This document shows positions 20,761-33,286 of a stretch of 64,000 bases of DNA, piece by piece. The notes below the pieces were generated by a model that had not been told where the DNA came from, ran no database searches, and saw only the letters and a list, made by a program, of their open reading frames with translations. The position numbers and the translations under genes were made by a program. Position 1 is the stretch's first letter; every line of letters starts with the position of its first letter. This DNA comes from an uncultured Candidatus Thioglobus sp. (GTDB taxonomy: Bacteria > Pseudomonadota > Gammaproteobacteria > PS1 > Pseudothioglobaceae), in contig CAJJCX010000001.1 of the NCBI GenBank assembly GCA_905182815.1, positions 1-64,000 of the forward strand, read 5' to 3'.

Positions 20761-22129
20761 ATACTTAAGTTTAGGTGATGATTACTTTGCTCAAGTTGAG
20801 ACTAAAAAGCTTGAGAATAGTAAATTAATTCATGTAAATCAAAGCCTTAAAAAAGATCTTAACTTAGACATGAGTGATGAAAATCTTTTAAGTATTTGCT
20901 CTGGTGAGAAAAAATTAGGTAATGTAAATCCTATTTCTACAGTTTATGCAGGTCACCAGTTTGGCTACTTTGTGCCACAGCTTGGGGATGGCCGCTCATG
21001 CCTTATTGGTGAAATTAGTAACTATGAGGTTTCTTTAAAAGGCGCTGGAACCTCTCCCTTTTCTCGAGGTGCTGATGGCCGCGCTGTTCTTAGGTCAAGT
21101 ATTCGTGAGTATTTATGTTCAATAGCCATGGAGGCTTTAAATATCCCAACCACGAAAGCTCTAGCTCTTGTTGCAAGTGATACCGGTGTTTACCGTGAGC
21201 ACCTAGAAAATGCATCAATTGTGACTCGTGTTGCAGAAAGCCATATTCGTTTTGGTCACTTTGAATTCTTTGCAGCAAGAGGTCAAACAGAAAACGTAAA
21301 AAAATTAGCTGATTTTGTTATTACGCATCACTTGCCTCATGTCGATCAAGAAAATTATTTAGAATTATTCAAGGAGGTAGTTAGGTCAACTGCATTAATG
21401 ATTGCGCGATGGCAGGGCCAAGGATTTGCACATGGCGTAATGAATACGGATAATATGTCAATCCTAGGCTTGACTATTGATTATGGCCCATTCAGCTTCA
21501 TGGAGACTTATAACCCTGGTTTTATCTGTAATCATTCTGATACTCAGGGCCGCTATTCATTTGAAAAGCAGCCATCAGTCGCATTATGGAACTTACACCG
21601 CTTGGCTGATGCCTTTAAGTCGCTTGTTGATGAAACTCAGTTGAAAGAAGCTATTACAGAATATGAGTCGTCATTAGTTAAAGAGTACTCTTCATTAATG
21701 AGAAGAAAGTTTGGATTATTAGAGGCTAATGATGAAGATAACTCATTAATTAATGAGTTTTTAGAGTTGCTTTATACTAATAAAAAAGATTACCACCGCT
21801 CTATGAGACAACTTTCAAGTAAGAGTGAGCATACATTGGGGAATAATTTTGATTCTTGGTTTGTTCGTTATAAGGCTAGGCTTGAGAAAGAGACTTCAAA
21901 GATGAATCAAAGGGTAACTATGATGCACAAGGTTAATCCTAAATATGTTTTAAGAAATTATTTAGCTGAAGTTGCAATTCGAAAAGCAGAAGATTTAAAT
22001 GAATACGATGAAATTGAAACTCTTTTTCAATTACTCAAAAAACCATTTGATAACCATGAAGGATATGAGTCTTATGATAGTGAGCCTCCTGAGTGGGCTC
22101 AAAACTTAGAGCTTAGTTGCTCATCCTAG
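20744..22129 (+). CDS. selO: SelO/YdiU-family protein adenylyltransferase (pseudokinase)
   Basis: An intact 461-residue SelO. Bacterial SelO transfers AMP to Ser/Thr/Tyr of target proteins and is linked to redox stress. Visible motifs are [17 protein letters not shown], the glycine-rich [34 protein letters not shown] and IDYGPF (the DFG equivalent). It ends in CSS like E. coli YdiU, with Cys at the site that is selenocysteine in some SelO proteins. It overlaps the end of gatB and converges on an M50 protease gene with a 9-nt overlap. Confidence 0.95.
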   Translation: MIGSLKYLSLGDDYFAQVETKKLENSKLIHVNQSLKKDLNLDMSDENLLSICSGEKKLGNVNPISTVYAGHQFGYFVPQLGDGRSCLIGEISNYEVSLKGAGTSPFSRGADGRAVLRSSIREYLCSIAMEALNIPTTKALALVASDTGVYREHLENASIVTRVAESHIRFGHFEFFAARGQTENVKKLADFVITHHLPHVDQENYLELFKEVVRSTALMIARWQGQGFAHGVMNTDNMSILGLTIDYGPFSFMETYNPGFICNHSDTQGRYSFEKQPSVALWNLHRLADAFKSLVDETQLKEAITEYESSLVKEYSSLMRRKFGLLEANDEDNSLINEFLELLYTNKKDYHRSMRQLSSKSEHTLGNNFDSWFVRYKARLEKETSKMNQRVTMMHKVNPKYVLRNYLAEVAIRKAEDLNEYDEIETLFQLLKKPFDNHEGYESYDSEPPEWAQNLELSCSS

Positions 22130-22771
22130 TAATACCAAAGCGAACTGAAACCAGCTTAAGAGTAGTCCCACGACTGGAAGAACTAAGTAATTAAAGCCAC
22201 CAATAAACATAAGCCCAAGTAATATAAATAATCCATATTGTTCAAGTTGATTATATTGATAGGCAAGACGATTTGGAAGAAGGGCACTGATTACTCTAGA
22301 TCCATCAAGTGGAGGTATTGGTAGAAGATTAAAAACAGCTAAAACACAATTTACCATTATTCCAATGCGGCCCATTTCTATTAAAACAGGAATGTTCATA
22401 TTAATTGCGAGAATCATAATAAACAGCCAACACACAGCCATAAATAAATTTGCTCCTGGGCCCGCTAAAGCAACCCAGATCATTCCAGATTTTCCAGAGC
22501 GCAAGGCATTAAAATTAATGGGAACTGGCTTAGCCCAGCCAAAGATAAATCCAGATGAAGATATTAATAAAAGCAACGGAATGGCGATTGTGCCTACTGG
22601 ATCGATATGTTTTACTGGATTAAGGGTAACTCTCCCCATCATTCTTGCAGTATGATCACCTAATTTACTTGCTACCCAGCCATGAGCTGCCTCATGAAGG
22701 GTTATTGCAAAAAGAAGAGGAATAATATAAATTAATAAAGTTTGAAAATCAGGCATTAGGTAAAATTGCAT
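22121..22771 (-). CDS. Site-2-type zinc metalloprotease (M50B), compact
   Basis: A 216-residue integral membrane protein with the zinc motif HEAAH in ITLHEAAHGWVASKLGD and the second M50 motif NLLPIPPLDGSRV. There is no PDZ or CBS domain, so it belongs to the small stand-alone S2P-like group often found beside tRNA-synthetase genes. Substrate unknown. An alternative start, five codons in (22756), gives MPDFQTLL. It is divergent from proS and convergent with selO. Confidence 0.88.
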   Translation of the reverse strand: MQFYLMPDFQTLLIYIIPLLFAITLHEAAHGWVASKLGDHTARMMGRVTLNPVKHIDPVGTIAIPLLLLISSSGFIFGWAKPVPINFNALRSGKSGMIWVALAGPGANLFMAVCWLFIMILAINMNIPVLIEMGRIGIMVNCVLAVFNLLPIPPLDGSRVISALLPNRLAYQYNQLEQYGLFILLGLMFIGGFNYLVLPVVGLLLSWFQFALVLLG

Positions 22772-22798
22772 TATTTATTGATATGAAAACCATTTTAT

Positions 22799-24502
22799 AT
22801 GAAAAGCAGTGATTTTTTAATCTCAACAGTCAAAGAAGCGCCTAATGATGCTCAAATCATATCTCATCAATTAATGATAAGAGCTGGTTTGATTTCTAAG
22901 TTAGCGTCGGGACTGTATTCGTATCTCCCAATGGGTTTAAGAATAATCCAAAAGGTAGAAAAAATAATACGTGAGGAGATGAATAAATCTAAAGCATTGG
23001 AAGTATTAATGCCAGTTGCACAGCCTGCAGAAATATGGAAAGAATCAAAAAGATGGGAAGAGTATGGCCCTGAGTTGCTTCGATTTAAAGATAGGCATGA
23101 TAGAGATTTCTGCTTGGGTCCAACTCATGAAGAGGTTATTACTAAAATTGCTAAACAGTACCTTAGAAGCTATAAGCAACTTCCAATAAATTTGTATCAA
23201 ATACAGACTAAGTTTAGAGATGAAATTCGTCCTCGTTTTGGGGTAATGCGCTCTAGAGAGTTTATTATGAAGGACGCTTATTCGTTTCATATTGATGAGC
23301 AATCACTAAATGAGACTTATCAATTAATGCACCAGACTTACTGTAATATTTTTGATAGAATTGGTTTTGACTATAGGCCTGTTTTAGCAGATTCAGGAAC
23401 TATTGGAGGAGACAGCTCTCATGAATTTCATGTACTTGCAGAATCTGGAGAAGATGCGATTTGTTTTTCTGATGGCTCTGATTATGCTGCTAATATTGAG
23501 CGAGTAGAGACTCTGCCTCAAGGAGAGCCAAAATCAGCTGAGAAAGCTTTAGAACTTGTTGAGACACCAGGTGTTAAAACTATTGCTGATGTTTGTAATT
23601 TGCTAAAAGTTGAGCCAATTAATTCTATTAAAACATTAATTGTTGAAGGAAATGATAATAATCTAGTTGCACTGGTTTTACGAGGTGATCATGAGTTAAA
23701 TGAAGTTAAGGCTTCAAAGATTGATGGCATTAAACAACCTCTTCAAATGGCAGAAGAAGGAGTGGTTAAGAAGCAATTAGGTTGCTCTTTCGGTTCAATT
23801 GGTGTTGTTAATCTTGAAATTCCAGTTATTGTTGACTTTGCGGCTGCAGCTTTGTCAGATTTTATTTGCGGCGCTAATGAAGATGATAAGCACTTTGTCG
23901 GGGTCAACTGGGGGAGAGACACTAAAAAAATTATTGCAAGTGATTTACGTATTGTTGTCTCGGGTGATCCTTCTCCTGATGGAAAGGGTAATCTTGAAAT
24001 TAAAAGAGGCATTGAAGTAGGGCATATTTTTCAATTAGGTACCAAGTATTCAGATTCAATGAATGCCAACGTTATTGGAGAAGATGGTCGATCAGTTAAT
24101 ATGAATATGGGCTGTTATGGTATTGGTGTTACAAGAATTATTGCAGCAAGTATTGAACAGAACCATGATGATAGGGGGATTATTTTTCCAGAGGCTATTG
24201 CTCCATTCCAGCTTGTTATTGTTCCAATTAATTATAATAAGTCATCACGAGTTAAGGCTTTGGCAGATCAGCTTTATATGGACTGTATAGAGCAAAATAT
24301 TGAAGTATTGCTTGATGATCGAAAAGAGCGTCCTGGAATAATGTTTGCAGATTCTGAGCTTATTGGTATACCACATCGACTGGTCATTAGTGACACCCAT
24401 GCTGATAATGGGAAAATTGAATATAAATCAAGAAAAATGCCCGATAAAGTTGAAGTGGATTTTAATGAAGTAGTAAGCTATATTCTTGATAAGCTTGATT
24501 GA
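22799..24502 (+). CDS. proS: Prolyl-tRNA synthetase
   Basis: An intact 567-residue class II synthetase of the bacterial type with the editing insertion domain. It starts [15 protein letters not shown], with [20 protein letters not shown], the motif 2 region [19 protein letters not shown] and a C-terminal anticodon-binding domain ([20 protein letters not shown]). The stop overlaps the psd ATG by one base. Confidence 0.97.
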   Translation: MKSSDFLISTVKEAPNDAQIISHQLMIRAGLISKLASGLYSYLPMGLRIIQKVEKIIREEMNKSKALEVLMPVAQPAEIWKESKRWEEYGPELLRFKDRHDRDFCLGPTHEEVITKIAKQYLRSYKQLPINLYQIQTKFRDEIRPRFGVMRSREFIMKDAYSFHIDEQSLNETYQLMHQTYCNIFDRIGFDYRPVLADSGTIGGDSSHEFHVLAESGEDAICFSDGSDYAANIERVETLPQGEPKSAEKALELVETPGVKTIADVCNLLKVEPINSIKTLIVEGNDNNLVALVLRGDHELNEVKASKIDGIKQPLQMAEEGVVKKQLGCSFGSIGVVNLEIPVIVDFAAAALSDFICGANEDDKHFVGVNWGRDTKKIIASDLRIVVSGDPSPDGKGNLEIKRGIEVGHIFQLGTKYSDSMNANVIGEDGRSVNMNMGCYGIGVTRIIAASIEQNHDDRGIIFPEAIAPFQLVIVPINYNKSSRVKALADQLYMDCIEQNIEVLLDDRKERPGIMFADSELIGIPHRLVISDTHADNGKIEYKSRKMPDKVEVDFNEVVSYILDKLD

Positions 24503-25314
24503 TGGCATTTTTTCAATATCTTCTTCCTCAGCATTTTTTATCAAGGCTGATGTTCCGATTTGCCAGAATAGAAAATTCTTGGGTTAAAAATAATTTTACT
24601 CGCTGGTTTATTAAACAATATCAAGTCAATCTCTCAGAAGCTGAAATCGAAAATATCGAGGATTTTATTTCCTTTAATGATTTTTTTACTCGTGCAATTA
24701 AGCCAGGTTTGAGACCAATATCAGAATCGGATATTATCTCCCCTGTTGATGGTGTTGTTTCTCAGTCTGGTAAAGTTTATAATTCCCAAATTGTCCAAGC
24801 CAAAGGTCGTAAATATAGCATTTCAGCATTAATTGATGATATGCCGTCTAAAGAAATACAAAATGGAAGTTTTGCAACAATATATTTATCGCCTAAAGAT
24901 TATCATCGCATTCATATGCCATGCGATGGTGCTTTGATTTCGATGAAATATATACCTGGTGACCTTTTTTCAGTTAACCAGAATACTGTAGATAATATTG
25001 ATGGGGTTTTTGCTCGAAATGAACGTTTAGTTTGTTTATTCGAAACTGATTTTGGCGTTATGGTTTTTGTATTAGTTGGCGCAATTTTTGTAGGATCGAT
25101 GCAAACTTCATGGGAGGGTTTAATCACCCCGCCTTATTCTAAAGCAGTTAAAAACTATGATTATAAAGATCATCAGATTAAGCTATTAAAAGGCGATGAA
25201 TTGGGCCGTTTTAACATGGGCTCTACAGTTATCATGTTGATGCCAGAGGGCTCCCCTGAGCTTAATCTTGAGGTTGGACAGGCCCTTAAAATGGGCCAAT
25301 CAGTTACAGGTTAA
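24502..25314 (+). CDS. psd: Phosphatidylserine decarboxylase proenzyme
   Basis: A 270-residue membrane-associated enzyme that makes phosphatidylethanolamine. Start chosen at ATG 24502, overlapping the proS stop; an in-frame TTG lies one codon earlier. The self-cleavage site is FNMGSTVIM, where the Ser becomes the pyruvoyl group; most family members have LGST, so the Met before Gly is a mild variant. SPVDGVVSQSGK and SPKDYHRIHMPCDG are conserved segments. Confidence 0.95.
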   Translation: MAFFQYLLPQHFLSRLMFRFARIENSWVKNNFTRWFIKQYQVNLSEAEIENIEDFISFNDFFTRAIKPGLRPISESDIISPVDGVVSQSGKVYNSQIVQAKGRKYSISALIDDMPSKEIQNGSFATIYLSPKDYHRIHMPCDGALISMKYIPGDLFSVNQNTVDNIDGVFARNERLVCLFETDFGVMVFVLVGAIFVGSMQTSWEGLITPPYSKAVKNYDYKDHQIKLLKGDELGRFNMGSTVIMLMPEGSPELNLEVGQALKMGQSVTG

Positions 25315-26304
25315 CTATACAGTTTCTAACTTATCCATAGACTCAATTTGCGCCTCAAACTCCATTAAACGCTTATAGACACTTGCGAGCTCAATAATAG
25401 TAGGCCATGCTTTAAAAAGGTATTGGAGAGAGCCTTCTACTCTTCCAAACGCCCTAATTATTTGCTGCATTACTCCTAATGTCATAACTCCAGCTACTAT
25501 AGCAGGGGCTAAAATAACATAGGCAACTAATACATTTGCTTGAAGATAGGCAAGCCTAACAATATTAAAGTATAAGTAGTACAAGTAGTTTTTATAATTA
25601 ATCTTTCGAACGCCTTCAAAAAGCTCATCAATATCTTTTGGCCTAACGGTGCCATCATCCTCCGCAATAACAAGTATTTTTCGATAGGAAGCTTCTCTTT
25701 TTTGAAGGTCATATTCTATACCTACAAGACCTAAGATCCATGAAGCTCCAATCATTAGAACCGTTCCCCCTACAGCCCAAATAAGGGCGCCAGTTACTAG
25801 GCCATATTCCCAGTCACCAAACCACATAATTGGAATACCGACTGCTAATCCCATTAATAACGGAAAGTACTCTACCAAAACCATGATAGATTCAATTAAA
25901 GCTGTTCCAAGACTTTCCATGATTCTAGAAAATCTAACAGTGTCTTCTTGAACTCGCTGAGAGGCACCTTCAATAGTTCGCGCTTTGTCATAAACACTAT
26001 GATAGAACTCAACCATTGATGCTCTCCATCTAAATAAGAAGTGAGCAGTAAGGAATGAGGTTGCAAGGCCTAAAGCAATAGCTATTGCAGCAAGTTTTGC
26101 AAAGCTCCATAATCCACCAGTATATTCATCCATCGTAATTGCATTTGGAGCTCCAAGTGCTTTTTGAATCATGTCATAAAATTCACCAAACCATTCATTT
26201 ATCATCACATCAATTTGAACTGTTATCCATAATGAGCTGAGAATAATTGCAGAGCCAAGATAGGCCCAAAGAAACCATTTTTTTTCAGTAAAAAATTTAA
26301 ACAT
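25315..26304 (-). CDS. SbmA/BacA-family inner-membrane transporter
   Basis: An intact 329-residue membrane protein with an ABC-exporter-like fold but no nucleotide-binding domain. Segments WFLWAYLGSAIILSSLWITV, FLFRWRASMVEFYHS and RVQEDTVRFSRIMESLG match SbmA/BacA proteins, which take up peptides, antibiotics and corrinoids using the proton gradient. Somewhat shorter than E. coli SbmA (about 400). The stop abuts the convergent psd stop. Confidence 0.85.
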   Translation of the reverse strand: MFKFFTEKKWFLWAYLGSAIILSSLWITVQIDVMINEWFGEFYDMIQKALGAPNAITMDEYTGGLWSFAKLAAIAIALGLATSFLTAHFLFRWRASMVEFYHSVYDKARTIEGASQRVQEDTVRFSRIMESLGTALIESIMVLVEYFPLLMGLAVGIPIMWFGDWEYGLVTGALIWAVGGTVLMIGASWILGLVGIEYDLQKREASYRKILVIAEDDGTVRPKDIDELFEGVRKINYKNYLYYLYFNIVRLAYLQANVLVAYVILAPAIVAGVMTLGVMQQIIRAFGRVEGSLQYLFKAWPTIIELASVYKRLMEFEAQIESMDKLETV

Positions 26305-26354
26305 TATTTTTCCTTTTTGATTTGGAGATAGTTATTTGTTGGTAATGATAATAC

Positions 26355-27602
26355 CTAATTAACTTTGGTGATTTTAACAAGTTTTACACCTTGCTTATTT
26401 ACCTGAACGATTTCAATAATTAGTGAGTCCACTTTAAAAGAAACATTGTGTTGAGGGAAGCTTTGAAGTTGCTCGAGGATAAGACCATTAAGTGTTTTTG
26501 CATTGTCAAAAGGAAGGCTGACTTTAAGCTTTGCATTCAACTCGCGAATACTAATCCTAGGGTCTACAAGGTAACTTCCATCAGATTGTATATTGATTTC
26601 ATCTATACTTTCACCTTGAGAAGAAGTAAATTGCCCAACAATTTCTTCCAAAATATCATCTAAAACAACCATACCTTGAACCTCTCCATATTCATCAACA
26701 ACAATACCAAGTCTTCGTTTTTGAGTTTTAAAGTGTTCAAGTTGTTGAGATAAAGGAGTACCTTCAGGAATAAAATAAGGCTCTCTTATTATCTCTTTAA
26801 TTTTGGCCATATTGATTTCATCTCTGGCGTATATATTCACAACATCTCTCATATGAATAGTTCCTATAATATTATTTTCAGAGCCATCAAAAATTAACAG
26901 GCGAGTATGTTGGATTCTTTTCAATTGTTCAAATAATTCCTCTTCATTATTAATATCTGCACTTACGAGTTCGTGATGAGGAATCATAATGTCATCAACT
27001 TTAACTTTTTCAAGATCAATAATATTAAGTAACATATTTTGGTAACTCTTGGATAATACTGATTTTGAATCAACAACAGCCATTCTAAGTTCTTCAGAAT
27101 TGAGAATATCTTTACTAATGTTCTTCAGTCCAAGAAAATTTAGAATAGATTTTGATATCAAAGATATTAGATATATTAGTGGCTTAAAAATTTTAATTAG
27201 AAGATCAAGAAGCCAGGAGGCAGGCAAAGCAATTTTTTCAGGGTTTTTTGCTGCAAATGTTTTTGGGGTGTTTTCAGCAAAAATTAAAATAACTAATGTT
27301 AAAGCTAAAGAGGCAATAATTACTGATCCCTCGCCCCAAATCTTCAGAGCAAGAAGGGTTGCTATACTTGCAGCAAGTATATTAACAAAGTTGTTTCCTA
27401 GAAGAATTCCACCAATTAAATAATCAATATTTTTTAGAAGCCTTTCTACTCTTTGTGCCTGAAGATTGTTTTTTGAGCTCAAGGTTTTTAGGCGATAGCG
27501 ATTCAATGCCATCATCGAAGTTTCAGATGCGGAAAAGAAAGCCGAAGCTAGAATTAGTACAAACAGTAAAACACTAAGCCAAAAAGTGGAAAGTGATTCC
27601 AA
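26355..27602 (-). CDS. CorB/CNNM-type transporter protein (DUF21-CBS-CorC/HlyC)
   Basis: A 415-residue protein with a DUF21 membrane domain (ASAFFSASETSMMALNRYRL), a pair of CBS domains (VKVDDIMIPHHELVSADI and RRLGIVVDEYGEVQGMVVLD) and a C-terminal CorC/HlyC domain. This is the architecture of YfjD/CorB proteins implicated in Mg2+ or other divalent-cation efflux. Intact. Confidence 0.88.
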   Translation of the reverse strand: MESLSTFWLSVLLFVLILASAFFSASETSMMALNRYRLKTLSSKNNLQAQRVERLLKNIDYLIGGILLGNNFVNILAASIATLLALKIWGEGSVIIASLALTLVILIFAENTPKTFAAKNPEKIALPASWLLDLLIKIFKPLIYLISLISKSILNFLGLKNISKDILNSEELRMAVVDSKSVLSKSYQNMLLNIIDLEKVKVDDIMIPHHELVSADINNEEELFEQLKRIQHTRLLIFDGSENNIIGTIHMRDVVNIYARDEINMAKIKEIIREPYFIPEGTPLSQQLEHFKTQKRRLGIVVDEYGEVQGMVVLDDILEEIVGQFTSSQGESIDEINIQSDGSYLVDPRISIRELNAKLKVSLPFDNAKTLNGLILEQLQSFPQHNVSFKVDSLIIEIVQVNKQGVKLVKITKVN

Positions 27603-27682
27603 TTAGTCACCCAAAATAATCAATCAAAGTTTATTTTAACCTTAAATTAGTCAAAAGTCTCTGAACAACTTGTTTGAGAGAT

Positions 27683-28975
<1,293 letters not shown>

Positions 28976-29041
28976 TTAAGTTAGAGAAAAGAGTAATTTT
29001 ATACTTGAGTAATTAATACTATGTTACAAATTGTTTCAAGT

Positions 29042-30149
29042 TTACTCAAAGAATGACTTCATTTTTCCAAAAAATGAATTTGACTCTGGGTGATGCTTTG
29101 CTTCGCATGAGTCTGAAAACTCTTTTAATAATTTTTTCTGTTTAGAGTTTAGATTACATGGGAGTTTCAATTTTCACCTGGCAAAGTAAATCACCAGATC
29201 CATTATGCCTCATAGCAGGCATACCTTTACCGCGCAGTCTAAATAATTTAGAGGATTGCGTTCCTGCAGGGACTTTAATTTTGAGTTTGCCTTGCAAGGT
29301 TGGAACCTCTATTGAGCCACCAAGCGCGGATGTTGCAAAATCAATAGGGACTTCACAATATAAATCATTACCATCACGCTCAAAAATTGAATGTTCTTTA
29401 ATATGAATTTGAACATAAAGATCTCCATGAGGTCCACCGCGTAATCCAGCTTCACCTTCACCACTCAATCGAATTCTATTTCCAGTATCTACGCCCGCAG
29501 GAATCTTAACTGAAAGAGTTTTTTGACTTCTTACAACACCCTGTCCACGACATGTACCGCACGGAGATTCAATTTTTTCACCTGAACCATTGCATTGATT
29601 ACAAGGCCTTTGGACAGCAAAAAAACCTTGCTGCATAGTTGTTTGCCCTGTTCCGCGACAATTTACACAAGTTTTTACAGAGGTACCAGGTTTGGCGCCA
29701 CTTCCAGAGCAAGGCTCACAGGTATCATTTTTGGGAACTCGAATTTTTACAGTATCACTTTCTGCGGCTTGCTTTAAATCTATTTCTAGGTCATAGCGAA
29801 GGTCAGAGCCTCTGTTATCTGGCTTTGAGTTGCCTCCACCAAAAATATCACCAAAAATATCACCAAAGCCACCACCAGATCCACCAAATGGATTTCCACC
29901 ACCAAAGCCATTACCACCTTGCTCAACTCCTGCATGACCGAATTGGTCGTAGGCTGATCTTTTTTGAGGGTCTGAAACTACATCATATGCTTTACGGACT
30001 TCTTTAAATTTTTTCTCGGAACCAGCTTTATCATCAGCATTTCTATCAGGATGATATTTCATTGCAAGACGCTTGTAGGCTTTTTTAATTTTGGCCTCGT
30101 CTGCACCTTTATCAACGCCTAAAATTTCGTAATAATCTCTTTCTGCCAT
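29042..30149 (-). CDS. dnaJ: Chaperone DnaJ, one frameshift
   Basis: Hsp40 co-chaperone of DnaK. J domain with the HPD tripeptide in KYHPDRN, a Gly/Phe-rich linker, four zinc-binding repeats ([32 protein letters not shown]) and the C-terminal substrate domain. The first frame stops at 29154. A shift just upstream restores [18 protein letters not shown] through [10 protein letters not shown] to a stop at 29042-29044, giving about 368 residues. It follows dnaK with a hairpin in the gap. Confidence 0.95.
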
Positions 30150-30166
30150 GGGTCCCTTATATTATT

Positions 30167-30196
30167 AAACCTCCCATGCACAGACAAGGGAGGTTT
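30167..30196 (-). terminator. Hairpin between dnaK and dnaJ
   Basis: A perfect 9-bp inverted repeat AAACCTCCC / GGGAGGTTT with a 12-nt loop, followed on the minus strand by an AT-rich but not pure-T tract. It sits between the dnaK stop and the dnaJ start and may act as a partial terminator or RNA-processing stem that lowers dnaJ relative to dnaK. Confidence 0.55.
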
Positions 30197-30223
30197 TATT
30201 TATGCGTTAATTTCTTATGTTAC

Positions 30224-32133
30224 TTATTTTTCTTCATTAACCTCTTCAAAGTCAGCATCTACAACATCATCATTTCCTTCTGATTTGTCATCTTCACCAC
30301 CTTCTGCTGTTGCTTTTTCTTGAGCTTTTTGGGCTAGAACTTGCGCTTTTTCACTTAGATTTTGAACCTGAGTATCAATTGCTTCTTTGTCATCACCTTT
30401 GATGCTTTCTTCAAGCTCACTAAGCGCTGTTTCGATTGCACTTTTTTCATCGTCAGAAATTTCATCTTTTAGCTCTTCTAGAGATTGTTTTGTTGAATGC
30501 ACCAAGAGAGTCAGCCATATTCCTTGATGTTACTAGTTCATGGAATTTTTGATCTTCTTCAGCGTGCGCTTCAGCATCCTTAATCATTTTCTCAACCTCT
30601 TCATCAGAAAGACCACTTGAAGATTTGATTGTTATAGATTGCTCTTTTCCAGTATTTTTATCTTTGGCAGATACATTCAAGATACCATCAGAGTCCAAGA
30701 TCAAGGGAAACTTCAATCTGTGGCTGGCCTTTAGGTGCATTTGGAATACCTTCAAGATTAAACTGACCGAGTGATTTATTTGCACTAGCAACCTCTCTTT
30801 CACCCTGAAGAACATGAACTGTTACTGCCGATTGATTATCTGCAGCAGTTGAAAAGACTTGAGATTGGTTGGTTGGAATTGTTGTATTCTTCTCAATCAA
30901 CTTAGTCATTACGCCGCCCATAGTTTCAATACCTAGTGATAGAGGCGTTACATCAAGAAGTAAGACATCTTTAACATCTCCACCTAAAACACCAGCTTGA
31001 ATGGCTGCACCCATAGCAACAGCTTCATCAGGATTTAAATCTTTCTTAGGCTCTTTTCCAAAAAAATCTTTTACCATTGCTTGAACTTTAGGCATTCTAG
31101 TTTGCCCACCGACAAGGATAACTTCATCTACGTCACCACTTGATAGTCCAGCATCTTTAAGTGCTATTTTGCAGGGATCAATTGATCGCTTTAATAAATC
31201 AGCAACTAGAGATTCTAGCTTTGACCTTGTCATTTTGATATTAAGATGTTTTGGACCAGAGGCGTCCGCAGTTATGTATGGCAAGCTTACTTCAGTTTGC
31301 TCTGATGAAGATAGTTCAATTTTTGCTTTCTCTGCAGCTTCTTTAAGTCTTTGAAGCGCCATCGCATCTTTGGAAAGATCTAAACCCTGCTCTTTTTTAA
31401 ATTCTTCTACTAAATAGTTAATGATTCTATGATCAAAATCTTCACCACCTAAAAATGTATCACCATTGGTTGAAAGAACTTCAAAGTGTTTTTCACCATC
31501 AATATCTTCCATCTCAATGATAGAGACATCAAATGTTCCACCACCTAAATCATAAACTGCAACTTTTTTGTCACCTGTAGATTTATCAACACCATATGCC
31601 AATGCAGCAGCAGTAGGCTCATTTATAATTCTTTTAACAGTTAGTCCTGCGATTTTTCCAGCATCTTTTGTTGCCTGACGCTGAGAGTCATTAAAGTAGG
31701 CTGGGACAGTAATTACTGCTTCGGTGACTTCTGATCCTAAATAATCTTCAGCCGTTTGTTTCATTTTTTGAATTACACGAGCAGATATTTCTGGAGCTGC
31801 CATTTTTTTACCTTTGACTTCAACCCAGGCATCACCATTTTTAGCTTTGATGATTTTATAAGGAACAAGATCAATATCTTTTTGAACCGCTTCTTCATCA
31901 AAGCGACGCCCAATTAACCTTTTGATAGCATATAGCGTATTTTCTGGATTTGTAACAGCTTGTCTTTTAGCAGGCTGGCCTACTAAGATCTCATCTGAGT
32001 CTTTAGGGTAAGCAATAATAGAAGGTGTTGTTCGGTTTCCTTCTGAGTTTTCAATTATCTTAGCAACACCACCATCCATCACAGAGACACATGAGTTTGT
32101 TGTTCCTAAATCAATTCCAATTATTTTTGACAT
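30224..32133 (-). CDS. dnaK: Chaperone DnaK (Hsp70), two frameshifts
   Basis: The N-terminal ATPase domain is intact ([47 protein letters not shown]), followed by the substrate-binding domain. The first frame stops at 30688. Shifts near 30700 and 30515 restore [19 protein letters not shown] and [14 protein letters not shown], ending in an acidic tail ([11 protein letters not shown]) at 30224. Total about 635 residues, normal. grpE is not adjacent. Both shifts are in a normally near-essential gene, so error is the likely cause. Confidence 0.96.
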
Positions 32134-32206
32134 TCCATATACTCCTTGTATTTTTATATAAACCCTATTTAGGGGTTTAAAATATTATTTCAAGGTATTA
32201 ATGAAA

Positions 32207-32689
32207 TTATTTTTGAAGTGTGTCAAGGAGTATTGTTTTGACTTGGGCTGGAACAAATGGGCTAATATCACCACCAAGAGATAGAATTTCACGAACCAAG
32301 GACGATGAAATATTAGCAAATTCTTCAGAGGGGGTCATAAACAAAGTTTCAATTTCAGAGTTAAGGCGCTTATTCATTCCGCTAAGTTGAAACTCATATT
32401 CAAAATCTGATACAGCTCTGAGGCCTCTAATAATTATTTGAGCATCATGATCTCTTGCAAAGTCAACTAGAAGAGAATTAAAACTTAATACTCTGGTGTT
32501 ACTTAGAGAATCTATTGAGCTTTCAACTGCCCCAACCCTCTGATCAATTGATAAAAAGCTAGATTTATTAGCATTTTGAGTAATTGCAATAATTACTTCA
32601 TCAAAAATTTTTGATGCACGCTTTATTAGATCAACGTGTCCATTAGTAATAGGATCAAAAGATCCAGGATATATTGCAATTTTTTTCAT
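32207..32689 (-). CDS. coaD: Phosphopantetheine adenylyltransferase
   Basis: A 160-residue nucleotidyltransferase of CoA synthesis. Start chosen at ATG 32687-32689, which gives MKKIAIYPGSFDPITNGHVD with the TxGH nucleotide-binding motif (TNGH); longer forms add an unconserved leader. The ISSSLVREILSLGG segment near the C-terminus is conserved. The start overlaps the rsmD stop as ATGA, the common rsmD-coaD pair. Confidence 0.96.
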   Translation of the reverse strand: MKKIAIYPGSFDPITNGHVDLIKRASKIFDEVIIAITQNANKSSFLSIDQRVGAVESSIDSLSNTRVLSFNSLLVDFARDHDAQIIIRGLRAVSDFEYEFQLSGMNKRLNSEIETLFMTPSEEFANISSSLVREILSLGGDISPFVPAQVKTILLDTLQK

Positions 32690-33243
32690 GTTACCTCTAA
32701 GCTTATCAGACAATAGTGAACATTGCCTGATTTTTTCTGTTTTCTGATTCTACAATCATACTCAAGGTGATTTTCTAAGAGTGTAGGTGTTATTTCGTAC
32801 TCAGACTCAATATAAATCTGGCTTTCATTATGTAAGTAATTTTTTTGAGATAACAGCTCAAGAGTGATTGGTATTAAATTTTGGTTAAATGGAGGGTCTA
32901 AAAAAACTAAATCGAAAGGATTATTGTTTTGTTTATCAAGAAAGATAATTGAATCACTATTATTCAGTTGATATTGAAAGTTATCAAGGAGCTTAAAATT
33001 AGATTCAAGACTTTTAAAAACTATGCTATTTTTTTCAATTAAACAGACTTTTTTGGCTCCTCTAGATATCGCCTCAAGGCTAAGAGCCCCACTTCCAGCA
33101 AAAGGATCAATAATGGTCTTATCAGCAATATTAAATTGAAGCCAATTAAAAAGGGTTTCCCTTGTTTTACCAGGAGTAGGGCGAAGCCCTTCAGCATCAG
33201 GAAAATTAAATTTCCTTCCTTTAAGATTTCCTGCAATTATTTT
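32686..33243 (-). CDS. rsmD: 16S rRNA m2G966 methyltransferase RsmD, no canonical start codon visible
   Basis: Reading the minus strand gives IIAGNLKGRKFNFPDAEGLR, then PTPGKTRETLFNWL, the SAM-binding DPFAGSGALSLEAISRGA and the catalytic FLDPPFN, ending ISLEVT with its stop overlapping the coaD ATG. The frame is open back to a stop at 33295-33297, but no ATG, GTG or TTG occurs in frame before the conserved KIIAG. The start given is therefore approximate. A substitution or indel error, or an ATC/ATA/ATT start, would explain it. It sits between rnd and coaD. Confidence 0.85.
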   Translation of the reverse strand, partial: KIIAGNLKGRKFNFPDAEGLRPTPGKTRETLFNWLQFNIADKTIIDPFAGSGALSLEAISRGAKKVCLIEKNSIVFKSLESNFKLLDNFQYQLNNSDSIIFLDKQNNNPFDLVFLDPPFNQNLIPITLELLSQKNYLHNESQIYIESEYEITPTLLENHLEYDCRIRKQKKSGNVHYCLISLEVT

Positions 33244-33286
33244 AAAAGTATTATCTTTGATAGGGCTAAAGTAATTAAATGATAAG

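Noticed and set aside
30224-32133. Truncated DnaK as an adaptive loss of the substrate-binding domain.
   Set aside because: The missing part is present in full in the other frames with perfect family sequence up to the acidic tail, so indel error is far likelier.
32157-32182. AAACCC...GGGTTT repeat between coaD and dnaK as a terminator or heat-shock operator.
   Set aside because: The stem is only about six base pairs with no T tract on the minus strand and no CIRCE-like arms; too weak to call.
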